Shown: positions 32,542-40,689 of the stretch, piece by piece
Layout: the number at the start of each line of letters is the position of its first letter
Numbering within the stretch: position 1 is the stretch's first letter
NCBI GenBank assembly: GCA_024233785.1
Contig: JACKPD010000004.1
Span: 1 to 64,000, forward strand
DNA from: Spirochaetales bacterium
GTDB lineage: Bacteria > Spirochaetota > Spirochaetia > CADAEX01
Direction of reading: 5' to 3'
DNA length: 64,000 bases
Position numbers and translations under genes: made by a program
Notes under the pieces: model-generated
Told to the model about the DNA's origin: nothing
Seen by the model: only the letters and a program-made list of their open reading frames with translations
Databases searched by the model: none

Positions 32542-34005
32542 TCACCTGTCTTTATTTTTGAAATAGCTGTAAAGCGATTCACCAAGTTTCCAGTTATCCC
32601 CGGCCCCCATTGTAAGGAAAAGATCCCCTTCCCTTAATTCCTTTTTAAGGAAAGCTGATGCATCGGAAGGCTCTTTGTAAAAAAGGACATTGCCGTGTTT
32701 CTCTTTAGTCTTAACGAAAAAATCATTGTCAAGTGTATTTTCCCCTTCTCCCTTTTCCCGGGCAGATGCATATATTTTATTGAGAATTACTACATCAGCA
32801 TCAGAAAATGATGAGGAAAAATCCTCAAGCAATGCCTTTGTCCTCGAATAAGTGTGGGACATGAAATCTACAACTATTCTTTTACCGGGATAAAAGGAGC
32901 GGATGCCCGCAAGGGTTGAGGCAATAGCTGTAGGATGGTGGCCGTAATCATCCATAAAAACAATACCGCAGGCTTTTCCAAGCAGCTCGCTTCTTCTCTT
33001 GCTGCCTTTAAAATTCCTCACTCCGGATGCTATTTTTTCTCCGTCGGAAATTAGAACTTCTGAGATATTTTTCCCTTTTATATGCGAGGCAATACATGCG
33101 GATACTGCCGCTGCGGCTGCGCTGTTAAGTACATTATGCAGCCCCGGCACCCTTAATTCGAAACCGCGCTCTATCCCGTGCAGATTAAACATTGTCCTGC
33201 CGTCAAGCTGTTTTATGTTTTTTACTTTAAAATATCCGTCAGCACTTAATCCGTATGGGATAAGCCTTATACTGCTGTTTTTTTCCCTTACAGCATCCCC
33301 GAGTGATGCGGCCCCCTTCTCATCGGCACAGTAGATAAGGGTGCCCCCATTGGAGAGTTTTTCCGCATAGGAAAGAAATGCTGAAAATATATCATCATAG
33401 TCCTTAAAATAATCGAGGTGATCAGGTTCTATGCTGGTTACTGCGAGAATATCCGGTGAAAAGGAGAGAAAATGCCTCCTGTATTCGCAGGTTTCTGCGA
33501 CAAAATACTTATCCCCTGCAGTAAAGGTGGATTTACCGTCAAAATTGGATATTGCAGACCCGGCAAGGACAGATACAGGCAGTTCAAGTTCTTTGAGGAC
33601 AGTACCTGTAATGCCTGTTGTAGTTGTTTTCCCGTGAACACCTGCAATGCCGCAGGAGGGGATTGTTTTTGAGTATGCGCCAAGGGCCTGTGTATATTCA
33701 AGGACAGGGATATCCCGTTTTAAAGCTTCCGAGAGATCAGGATTTGAATCTTTGCTGTAGGCGGAAGAGTGGATAACAAGATCGTAATTATCATCAAGAT
33801 TGGAGGCGGAAAAACCTTCCCTGTATTTAATCCCGAGCTGTTTTAAAATTGTATCAGTATAAAATATCTCTTCTGTATCGCTGCCGCTTACAATTGCTCC
33901 GGCCTTGTGAAAAAGCTCAGCGAGGGCAGCCATCCCGGTTCCCTTTATCCCTACAAAATATATCTTTTTTCCTGTTAAAGGCTGAGGAAGCCGGGAACTG
34001 TTCAT
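32542..34005 (-). CDS. murC: UDP-N-acetylmuramate--L-alanine ligase
   Basis: The 487-residue Mur ligase begins with an N-terminal Rossmann domain (KIYFVGIKGTGMAALAELF) and has the ATP loop GVHGKTTTT, EPDHLDYF (Mg2+/carbamate region), GLHNVLNSAAAAA and MDDYGHHPTAI. It forms UDP-MurNAc-L-Ala in the cytoplasm. The HHP-containing block and overall length fit MurC, but the related ligase Mpl cannot be fully excluded. I prefer ATG 34005 over GTG 34026 because the promoter's -10 box lies between them. Confidence 0.9.
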   Translation of the reverse strand: MNSSRLPQPLTGKKIYFVGIKGTGMAALAELFHKAGAIVSGSDTEEIFYTDTILKQLGIKYREGFSASNLDDNYDLVIHSSAYSKDSNPDLSEALKRDIPVLEYTQALGAYSKTIPSCGIAGVHGKTTTTGITGTVLKELELPVSVLAGSAISNFDGKSTFTAGDKYFVAETCEYRRHFLSFSPDILAVTSIEPDHLDYFKDYDDIFSAFLSYAEKLSNGGTLIYCADEKGAASLGDAVREKNSSIRLIPYGLSADGYFKVKNIKQLDGRTMFNLHGIERGFELRVPGLHNVLNSAAAAAVSACIASHIKGKNISEVLISDGEKIASGVRNFKGSKRRSELLGKACGIVFMDDYGHHPTAIASTLAGIRSFYPGKRIVVDFMSHTYSRTKALLEDFSSSFSDADVVILNKIYASAREKGEGENTLDNDFFVKTKEKHGNVLFYKEPSDASAFLKKELREGDLFLTMGAGDNWKLGESLYSYFKNKDR

Positions 34006-34011
34006 AGAGGA

Positions 34012-34040
34012 ATAATAGAAAAACACGGCTTTTTTTGCAA
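34012..34040 (-). promoter_or_regulatory. Candidate promoter of murC (leaderless type)
   Basis: On the minus strand TTGCAA, exactly 17 bases, TATTAT, then 6 bases to ATG 34005. No SD is present. Confidence 0.5.
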
Positions 34041-34070
34041 TAGAATTAAGGCTTCTTTACTGAGATTACA

Positions 34071-34099
34071 GTGACAAACTCATCTTTTCCCTGTATTCT
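34071..34099 (+). promoter_or_regulatory. Candidate promoter of the CapA lipoprotein gene (leaderless type)
   Basis: GTGACA, exactly 17 bases, TATTCT, then 7 bases to ATG 34107. It is divergent from the murC promoter, with -35 boxes about 30 bases apart. It rules out the earlier in-frame GTG at 34071, which is itself the -35 box. Confidence 0.5.
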
Positions 34100-34106
34100 A
34101 CGGGTG

Positions 34107-35672
34107 ATGAAAATTACCCGGAAAATTATTCTGCTTTTTGCCGCCCTTCTGTTTATGCCTTTTACATCCTGCGCTGCGGATGACATTGTTGAGGTAATAG
34201 TATCACCTGATATTGAAGCAGATACAGCAGAAACCTTTGTAAAGGTCCTTGCGTCAGCAGATAACAGGCTGAAAATCACTACCGGCAGAAGTAAAACCGG
34301 AAACCGGGATAACGGGGGAATTTCCATACAGGTTTTACTTCAGCTTGAGGGTAAAAATGCCTATGCTGATTTTTTTGCGTCTGCCGCACCTGATCAGGGA
34401 AATAATACCGCCTTAAAAACTGCTGCGGGGAAGAGGATTTATGCTCCTTATACAGTATTCTATGACCCGTCGATAAGCGCAACAAGCAAAGAAATCCTTG
34501 AAGGAAAATTCAGAATAAAACAGATTGATGAAATCACCCTCCCTGAAAAAGCCCTTGCTGTTGACGGCCGATACCCGGACAGCACAGCTTACCCGCTTGT
34601 CGTCAATGTTACTGCTTTATTCCCTCAATACGGGGAAAATAATAAAATTGATCAGAAAATTGAATCCCTTAAAGCCGCCCTTGTTTCCTATTACAGCTTT
34701 CAGGGGGATTTTGATGCATATGCAGGCCCGGCAGGCGCTGTTACCTGGATAAGCTTTACCGGCGATATAATGCCTCTCCGCGGAGTTGACCGTCAGCTTA
34801 TGACGGGAGAGAGACGCGGCCTTGAAAAAGTTTTCGGAGGCACACTTGATATACTGCAGAGAAGCGGCATTGCCATAGGAAATCTTGAAACTGCTGTAAC
34901 AGACCTCGGAAGCGGCAGCAAACTTGACAAATCATATAACTTTAAAATCCCGTATCAGATTCTGCCGCGACTCAAAGAGGCAGGCTATGATTACCTCATG
35001 ATTACAAACAATCACAGTTTCGATTACGGTATTGAAGGATTCAGGGATACACTTTTAAACCTTAAAAAGGCGGGTATTGCGACATCAGGTGCAGGGCTTG
35101 ATAAAAATGAGGCAATTGCTCCCTGGAGTACGGAAATTGACGGGAGGAAAATTAATATATTTTCACTTTCAGACTACCCTCCTGAAAAACTTTTTCAAGG
35201 ACGCATTGAAACCGAGGCAGGAGAGGACAGGCCCGGAACGGCATGGTACTCGGATGAATTTCTTTCTTCCCTTAAAAACAGTTCAGGTAAAAACAGTATT
35301 GACATAGTCTGTGTCCACGGCGGATTTGAGTGGTCATCAGCCCCTGCAGCTTCGCAGAAAGAACTTTTCAGAAAACTAGCTGAAAACGGCGCAGATATTG
35401 TAGCGGGCTCACATCCGCATGTCCTTCAGCCGCTTGAGGTTTCAGGCAGCTCTCTTATAGCCTACTCTACAGGTAATTTTGTATTTCCTGGAATGGAAGA
35501 GACAAAATACGGGGAAGAATCTGTTATTCTCGAAACAGGCTGGTATGGAAGTGAAATTAAATATATCAATATTCACCCGGTTAAGATATCAGGGGCCGAG
35601 ATTGATCTTGATAAAAGCGGAAAGATTACTGAACGGTTTTTAAAAATGAACAGGACCTGGAACGCGAAATAG
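34107..35672 (+). CDS. CapA-family metallophosphatase-like lipoprotein
   Basis: The 521-residue product has a lipoprotein signal (lipobox FTSC, Cys about 22), an N-terminal domain of unknown type (about 25-210) and a C-terminal CapA/PGA_cap domain. The CapA domain shows WISFTGDIMPLRG, AIGNLETAVTD, MITNNHSFDYG, VCVHGGFEWS, IVAGSHPHVLQPLE and AYSTGNFVF, the metal-ligand motifs of the calcineurin-like poly-gamma-glutamate enzyme family. Stand-alone CapA-like proteins occur widely without a capsule operon; no capB/capC lies here, so polyglutamate synthesis is not implied. It would be anchored in a membrane and face the periplasm or surface. Confidence 0.85.
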   Translation: MKITRKIILLFAALLFMPFTSCAADDIVEVIVSPDIEADTAETFVKVLASADNRLKITTGRSKTGNRDNGGISIQVLLQLEGKNAYADFFASAAPDQGNNTALKTAAGKRIYAPYTVFYDPSISATSKEILEGKFRIKQIDEITLPEKALAVDGRYPDSTAYPLVVNVTALFPQYGENNKIDQKIESLKAALVSYYSFQGDFDAYAGPAGAVTWISFTGDIMPLRGVDRQLMTGERRGLEKVFGGTLDILQRSGIAIGNLETAVTDLGSGSKLDKSYNFKIPYQILPRLKEAGYDYLMITNNHSFDYGIEGFRDTLLNLKKAGIATSGAGLDKNEAIAPWSTEIDGRKINIFSLSDYPPEKLFQGRIETEAGEDRPGTAWYSDEFLSSLKNSSGKNSIDIVCVHGGFEWSSAPAASQKELFRKLAENGADIVAGSHPHVLQPLEVSGSSLIAYSTGNFVFPGMEETKYGEESVILETGWYGSEIKYINIHPVKISGAEIDLDKSGKITERFLKMNRTWNAK

Positions 35673-35680
35673 CAGCCGGT

Positions 35681-36934
35681 TTATTTTACAGTATCAAGGA
35701 CAATATTATCTATCGCGCTCAGCCTCTCGTTAAGGGCAGGATGCGAATAATGATAGAAACTGTACAGCTTATGCGGAACAAGATTTGACAGGTTCTCCCG
35801 CCCGAGCTTTAATAACGCATTCTTCATATTTTCCCTGCTTCCGACTGCATGTACCGCAAAACTGTCTGCCTCATACTCATGTTTTCTTGAAAGCGAATTG
35901 AAGAACGGGGTAAGCAGGAATGTAAAAGGATGGGAATACAGCATAACAAGAACCAGGATGCCGTAATAGCTGGGACCTTCAAAACCGAACTCCGCAAAAA
36001 GGGGAGAAAACCCGGCAAGAAGGCTGATAATATAAAAACCCGCAAGCAGTATAAACAGAGAAAGAATTATTCCCTTTATCAGGTGATGTTTTTTATTATG
36101 GCCAATTTCATGCGCGAGTACAGCTTCCAGCTCATCGCTGTCAAGGGAAGTCAGCAGCGTATCAAAGAGGACTATCCGCCTCATCCTGCCGAAACCTGTA
36201 AAATAAGCGTTCGAATGACGGGACCTTTTGCTGCCGTCCATTTTAAAGATGCCGTTTACTGCGAATTTCAGCCTCCGGGCAAGGGAAAAAAGCTTTTTTT
36301 CAAGTTCCGTGTCATCAAGTTTTTCAAATTTGTTAAAAAGAGGCGCTATAAGGACAGGATAAAGAATGTTTATTGCAATTTCAAATACTGCTGTAAACAG
36401 AAACGCGTATATCCACCAGAAGGCCCCTGTTTTATCCATAAACCAGAACAGAGCCAGAAGGAGCGGGAAAGAAAGCAGAACGCCCAGAAGAATGCCTTTG
36501 AGCATATCAATTATATAAAGACGGACAGTCATATTGCTGAAGCCGAACTTTTTTTCAATTACAAATTCGGAATATATGCCGAAGGGCATCATAAATGCTG
36601 ATAAAATAAACATTACAATGTAAATAAAAAATATCCCTGTAATATAGGGATGCAGAGATAATCCCTGAAGAAATACTTCTATTTTCCCGAAGAGCCCTGA
36701 AAATATAAAATAGAGAAGCACTGCCGCTTCATAAAGATTGGAGATGAGTTTGAATTTTCCTTTGAAGAGGGTATATTCCGCGGATTTTATAAAATTATCT
36801 TCACTTATGTGATTTTTAAAAAATACAGGTACTGTTTTTACTGAGGAGGCCCTTCTCAGGTTCAAAACCTCAAGAAAGGACTCTAAAATCAGAACTGCTG
36901 AAAATATTGTCAGATAAAATAACAGAATATTCAT
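35681..36934 (-). CDS. M48 family CAAX-type metalloprotease (Ste24-like)
   Basis: The 417-residue polytopic membrane protease has the zinc motif HEIGHNKKH with the downstream third-ligand block SRKHEYEADSFAVHA. Several transmembrane helices occupy the N-terminal two thirds, and KLYSFYHYSHPALNERLSAI lies near the end, as in yeast Ste24. Substrates in bacteria lacking prenylated CAAX proteins are probably membrane or misfolded proteins. AGGGGGTAAGG precedes the ATG. It converges on the CapA gene with an 8-base gap. Confidence 0.94.
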   Translation of the reverse strand: MNILLFYLTIFSAVLILESFLEVLNLRRASSVKTVPVFFKNHISEDNFIKSAEYTLFKGKFKLISNLYEAAVLLYFIFSGLFGKIEVFLQGLSLHPYITGIFFIYIVMFILSAFMMPFGIYSEFVIEKKFGFSNMTVRLYIIDMLKGILLGVLLSFPLLLALFWFMDKTGAFWWIYAFLFTAVFEIAINILYPVLIAPLFNKFEKLDDTELEKKLFSLARRLKFAVNGIFKMDGSKRSRHSNAYFTGFGRMRRIVLFDTLLTSLDSDELEAVLAHEIGHNKKHHLIKGIILSLFILLAGFYIISLLAGFSPLFAEFGFEGPSYYGILVLVMLYSHPFTFLLTPFFNSLSRKHEYEADSFAVHAVGSRENMKNALLKLGRENLSNLVPHKLYSFYHYSHPALNERLSAIDNIVLDTVK

Positions 36935-36967
36935 AAACCTTACCCCCTTGAGCGGGGGCTGGGTGAT

Positions 36968-37162
36968 TTATAATGCAGCAACCGCTTCCTGCTTTTTGCC
37001 GTTTGCTATAGATGCTTTGCAGTTTTTGCAAATTTTGTATTTTTTACCGTTTGATTCATATTCGTAAACAGTTTTAATACCGCCTCTCTTGCAAACAGGG
37101 CATACGCTTCTGCCGCTTCCAACCTGGTCTCTTATTCCTTTGCCTCTGTGAGCTTTAGACAT
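36968..37162 (-). CDS. Small zinc-ribbon protein, spirochaete type, unknown function
   Basis: The 64-residue product starts at ATG 37162, with AAGGAG 5 bases upstream; the longer in-frame extension to 37297 overlaps mtnN and is rejected. Two Cys pairs (CPVC and CKNC, 25 residues apart) form a zinc ribbon, flanked by basic stretches (KAHRGKGIRDQ, NGKKYKICKN, NGKK). The look is that of a ribosome- or RNA-associated zinc ribbon comparable in size to bL33/bL32 accessory proteins. I cannot name it, and no interaction is shown by the sequence. Confidence 0.8.
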   Translation of the reverse strand: MSKAHRGKGIRDQVGSGRSVCPVCKRGGIKTVYEYESNGKKYKICKNCKASIANGKKQEAVAAL

Positions 37163-37214
37163 AATTTCTCCTTCGTTTTTCTCGGTACAAATATATAGAG
37201 TGCTTTTTAAAAAG

Positions 37215-37910
37215 TCAATTGCGCTGTTTTTGAAGAATATGAAATACCATCCCGGAGAGGAGCAAAGAGCTTCTTTTAAGGAACTTTTTAAAATCATGAG
37301 GGGCGTTTCCGTCAGCCCTGTCGGAAATGACCCTTATAAGCAGGAACGGGATATTATTCATATAAGCTGTAAAGGCAACAGATGCACCTTCCATTTCAAC
37401 CGCATCTCCTTCAAGATCAACTTTAAGAATTTTTTTCTTCTCCTCAGAGGCCTTGCTTATAAACTGGTCCCCTGTAAGGATCCGCCCTTTCACAACTTTT
37501 ATCCCTTCAGCCTTAAAAGTCATGGCTTTTTCAAAAAGTGCCCTGTCTGACTCAATAATCCTCAATCCTGTATACGGAATTTCACCGATTTTAAAACCTA
37601 GCGATGAAGCATCGAAATCGTGCTGAAGGCAGTCCGCCGATACTACAATATCGCCGATGTCAAGCAAGGGGTTAATGGCCCCGGCAATACCTGAGAAAAT
37701 TATCGCCTCAGGCTTGAATAAATCAGACAGTTTCTGCGTAATCATGGCAGACATTACCTTCCCTACACCGGTCTGCCCTACAAGCACCTCTGCTCCTCCG
37801 AAATTCCCCCTGTAGTAATCCATATTCAAAATAGTATATTTTTCGGAAACCTCAACCTTCCTGATAATATCTGAAACTTCTTCTTTCATTGCGCAAAGCA
37901 GCAGAAACAT
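37215..37910 (-). CDS. mtnN: 5'-methylthioadenosine/S-adenosylhomocysteine nucleosidase
   Basis: From ATG 37910 (GGGAGG 6 bases upstream) the protein is 231 residues, typical of MtnN. Motifs: LLCAMKEEV at the N-terminus, GQTGVGKVMSAM, FSGIAGAINPLLDIGDIVVS, GRILTGDQFI, VEMEGASVAF (purine/ribose contact) and IRVISDRADGNAPHDF (catalytic Asp). It cleaves MTA and SAH to adenine and the thio-ribose. The upstream in-frame extension to 37979 would overlap the transporter gene and lacks a site. Futalosine hydrolase is the nearest alternative. Confidence 0.93.
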   Translation of the reverse strand: MFLLLCAMKEEVSDIIRKVEVSEKYTILNMDYYRGNFGGAEVLVGQTGVGKVMSAMITQKLSDLFKPEAIIFSGIAGAINPLLDIGDIVVSADCLQHDFDASSLGFKIGEIPYTGLRIIESDRALFEKAMTFKAEGIKVVKGRILTGDQFISKASEEKKKILKVDLEGDAVEMEGASVAFTAYMNNIPFLLIRVISDRADGNAPHDFKKFLKRSSLLLSGMVFHILQKQRN

Positions 37911-37965
37911 TTTTAAACCTCCCTGACCGTTACTGTTGGTAAGTAATAATATTGTATCATTATTT

Positions 37966-38805
37966 CTATCCTCCCGCACCTATCAGCGCCGCTCCCGCGA
38001 TAGATAGGACAAGACCTGCAATACGTAAAACTGTTAGTTTCTCATGCAGAACTATCTTCTGAAGCAGGACAGTCGGGGCAGGATAAAGGGCCGACAGGAT
38101 AACCGCTATAATCAGATAGCCTGTGCGGGCAGCCAGAAGATAAAATACATTTGCAGCCATATCAAGAAATCCGCTTAGCACAGTTACCCGCCTGGTTCCT
38201 TTTTCCAGGATAATCCTGGATTTTCTGAAAATGGTAAGAAGGATGAAAAGCGGGACTGTCGCAAATCTTGCGGCCGCAAGCGGCCAGATTCCCGATCCAT
38301 CCGATGTCCTGGAAATCATTATAAAAAAACCGCCGAAAAAGGCACCTGAAATTAGCCCCAGCCGGACAGACCGAAGTACATGGTCATTTTTTCTACCCCT
38401 TTTTTCCCAGGAAAGTAATAAAATCGCAGGCAGGGAAAGGGCAACACCTGTCCAGGTCAGAAGCGGAGGCCGCTCTCCAGCAAGAAAACCGAACAGTACC
38501 GGTAATACAGCGCCGGAAAGAGCTGCCAATGGAGAAATTACCGATGCGATGCCTTTTGAAAGGCCGTGGAACAGCACCATAACCCCGGCAGCTCCCGAAA
38601 TTCCGGCAGCCATTCCCCAGAAAATGTCTGCACCGGTAACACGGAAGGAGCCCAGTAACGGGGCGGCAATAAGGACCGTAATCAGCCCGGCACCCTGAGA
38701 CCATGCTACTGCCGCTGTGGTTGAATTCTTTCTGGAAGAAAAACCTCCCAGAAAATCGGCAGTTCCGAAAGCAAAAGCTGACATCAGTGCGTAGATTATA
38801 ACCAT
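37966..38805 (-). CDS. EamA/DMT-family transporter
   Basis: The 279-residue protein has ten predicted helices in two EamA repeats. It starts ALMSAFAFGTADFLGGFSSRK, has PLAALSGAVLPVLFGFLAGE at the end of repeat 1 and SALYPAPTVLLQKIVLHEKLTVLRIAGLVLSIAGAALIG at the end of repeat 2. Members export amino acids or other small metabolites; the substrate is not predictable. No SD is seen before ATG 38805, and a GATAAT box lies 8 bases upstream. Confidence 0.85.
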   Translation of the reverse strand: MVIIYALMSAFAFGTADFLGGFSSRKNSTTAAVAWSQGAGLITVLIAAPLLGSFRVTGADIFWGMAAGISGAAGVMVLFHGLSKGIASVISPLAALSGAVLPVLFGFLAGERPPLLTWTGVALSLPAILLLSWEKRGRKNDHVLRSVRLGLISGAFFGGFFIMISRTSDGSGIWPLAAARFATVPLFILLTIFRKSRIILEKGTRRVTVLSGFLDMAANVFYLLAARTGYLIIAVILSALYPAPTVLLQKIVLHEKLTVLRIAGLVLSIAGAALIGAGG

Positions 38806-38873
38806 GGGAAAACATTATCAGTTATGAAGGATTTTAAACAGCACTTTCCAGCCTTATAAAGAATTCCATAAAG

Positions 38874-40076
38874 CTAAAAAGCTGTGTTTTTTTGCTCATG
38901 CCCTGAGTTGATAATTACGCGGTCTGACATAAAAATCAGCACTTCCAATATCAAAAGAAAAAGCACTGCCCAGTTAAAATAGCTGAGTATCAGCATGCGG
39001 AATCCTTCAAGCGCACTGCCCGCCGCCATTGTTTTATCGATCCTGAAATTCATGGTAAACGCATACAGCATTCCAAAAGTAAAATTCCTGGACCATTGAG
39101 TGGGATTGTAAACAAGCAGCCCCTTTTGAAAACCGTGATTCCGTACTCTTGTGACTGCCCTCGCTATCTCAACTGCTTCCACCACAGCGAACCAGAAAAT
39201 TACCCAGATCCATATAGCCAGGATTGCATCAGGCTTTACGATACCTGATACAGCACTCGCTAAACCGGTTATGGACATAGCCCCGTGAATAATACAGTTA
39301 GTATTAAACCAATTGCTATCCAGATTGATTTTCAAGTGCTGGCCTATGTATCTGCGGACTATCAGGAGGAAGGAAATAATGTAAAATACAATTCCCAGCG
39401 TTAAAAACCACGGGGCAACAGCAATATACCATTTCTGCGGGCCGAAAATCACCCTGGCTGCTATGACAAGTGATTGTGTTGCTACCGTACTGAGAAACAG
39501 GACACCGTGAACTTTTCCGACCTGATCTTTCGTGATCAAAACGCTGAAATGGCGGACAGCAGTATTTACAAAAACAAGCCAAAGGATAAGATTAGCCGCT
39601 ATCAGAAAACGCAGTACCGGAAGCCATTCCGGAATGCGCTGAGCAATTGAAATGGAACACACAGATATACCCGCTATCCATGTCCCGACAGCAAAACCCG
39701 CAACAGGATGGGAAAAGTGTTTTTCACGAATATTGCCTTTTACAGCACTTTGGAGATAGGAATACATAATAAAGCACAATAGCAGAAACAGCGCAACGGT
39801 CATTCCGCGTACAGCCTTGGTAAACAATGGGAAAGAGTATAAGGCTCCATTAATAAAAATCCCTATTGCCATAACGATAGCTCCTGACGGTGTTGGAGAA
39901 GGAATATTTTTAATAAAGTATTTCCGGGCGGCTAGAAAGAAAACAAGAATAAGGAGAATACGGAAAATCTCGTATGGATCTTCGGGATTGGGCAAAATTA
40001 TTGAAGCAATTATTGCAGCAGACAGTAAAGCAGCTGATAAAATCCGTAACAACCCATTTCCGGTAATGGTTTTCAA
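38874..40076 (-). CDS. Polytopic membrane protein linked to an Rrf2 regulator, family unassigned
   Basis: About 400 residues with roughly 11-12 hydrophobic helices. Histidines sit in or at the ends of helices (VRHFS, KVHGVLFLST, IIHGAMS, RNHGF), which recalls haem or copper membrane proteins such as NnrS, but the NnrS signature is not evident and I do not assign it. I place the start at TTG 40076: AAAGGAG at the end of the rrf2 gene lies 10 bases upstream, giving translational coupling. Upstream in-frame ATGs at 40100 and 40184 would overlap rrf2 and add polar residues. Coupling to a probable Fe-S Rrf2 sensor suggests a redox, NO or nitrogen-oxide related role. Transport of a metabolite is the other simple option. 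Confidence 0.72.
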   Translation of the reverse strand: MKTITGNGLLRILSAALLSAAIIASIILPNPEDPYEIFRILLILVFFLAARKYFIKNIPSPTPSGAIVMAIGIFINGALYSFPLFTKAVRGMTVALFLLLCFIMYSYLQSAVKGNIREKHFSHPVAGFAVGTWIAGISVCSISIAQRIPEWLPVLRFLIAANLILWLVFVNTAVRHFSVLITKDQVGKVHGVLFLSTVATQSLVIAARVIFGPQKWYIAVAPWFLTLGIVFYIISFLLIVRRYIGQHLKINLDSNWFNTNCIIHGAMSITGLASAVSGIVKPDAILAIWIWVIFWFAVVEAVEIARAVTRVRNHGFQKGLLVYNPTQWSRNFTFGMLYAFTMNFRIDKTMAAGSALEGFRMLILSYFNWAVLFLLILEVLIFMSDRVIINSGHEQKNTAF

Positions 40077-40083
40077 TTTTTTA

Positions 40084-40584
40084 TCACTCCTTTGTAACAT
40101 ATCGCTTTGCGGTTTCCTTTTCGGGTGTTTCTCCGGTATCAGGATGGATAAGGCTGTCAGAAAAGGAGGGAAGGAATTCGCCATGACCGCCGTTTTTCAG
40201 CAGGTCCGCTATTGTCCTTGAGGTAAGCAAGGAGAAATACTGGTCACGGATGGGTTTCCAGAATTCATGAATAGGACAAGGTCGTTCCGGTGAGCAGTCA
40301 TCCAGGCCGAGAAAACACTTTGTCCAGCGGCTGACCTTGTCAATCGGCTCCACAATTTCATAAATTGTAATATCTGATGCCGGTCGGGCCAGTTTAAATC
40401 CGCCTCCGGTTCCGCGGGTAGAGACCAGAACTCCTGTATCGGCCAATGTTTTCAATATTTTACTGGTGTAGTTGGGCGGCGCGGTTATCCGCAGGGCGAT
40501 TTCTCCTGCACCGTGATACATGGAAGATTCAGAGGCCAGCAGAATCGCTGAACGGATCGCATATTGCGCTGTTCGTGAAAGCAT
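40084..40584 (-). CDS. Rrf2-family transcriptional regulator with Fe-S cysteine triad
   Basis: The 166-residue product has an N-terminal winged helix (MLSRTAQYAIRSAILLA, STRGTGGGFKLARP wing) and three cysteines at 90, 97 and 103 in CFLGLDDCSPERPCPIHEFW. This is the cluster-binding pattern of NsrR/IscR/RsrR-type sensors, so control by NO, oxygen or redox state is likely. The C-terminal tail is longer and polar compared with IscR. AAGGAGAG lies 9 bases before the ATG. It is transcribed in the same direction as the molybdenum operon, after a 105-base gap, and is coupled to the membrane protein gene. Confidence 0.92.
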   Translation of the reverse strand: MLSRTAQYAIRSAILLASESSMYHGAGEIALRITAPPNYTSKILKTLADTGVLVSTRGTGGGFKLARPASDITIYEIVEPIDKVSRWTKCFLGLDDCSPERPCPIHEFWKPIRDQYFSLLTSRTIADLLKNGGHGEFLPSFSDSLIHPDTGETPEKETAKRYVTKE

Positions 40585-40645
40585 TTTTGTCTCTCCTTCT
40601 TAAGGTTTAATGCGGTAAATTGTGCATACAGAACTCATTGTCATT

Positions 40646-40666
40646 GCTCTACGCTCTACGCTCTAC
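40646..40666. repeat. Three tandem copies of a 7-base repeat upstream of rrf2
   Basis: GCTCTAC occurs three times head to tail (GTAGAGC on the transcribed strand) in the 105-base gap between moeB and rrf2. Its position about 60-80 bases before the rrf2 start would suit an operator or leader element; it may also be simple slippage. Confidence 0.6.
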
Positions 40667-40689
40667 CAGCATTGCATATATATAATCTA

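Noticed and set aside
35930..36601. 223-residue plus-strand ORF
   Set aside because: It is antisense to the Ste24-like protease gene, with no SD and no family pattern; the protease frame carries intact zinc motifs.
37165..37297. N-terminal extension of the zinc-ribbon protein
   Set aside because: It overlaps mtnN on the same strand and the internal ATG has a strong AAGGAG.
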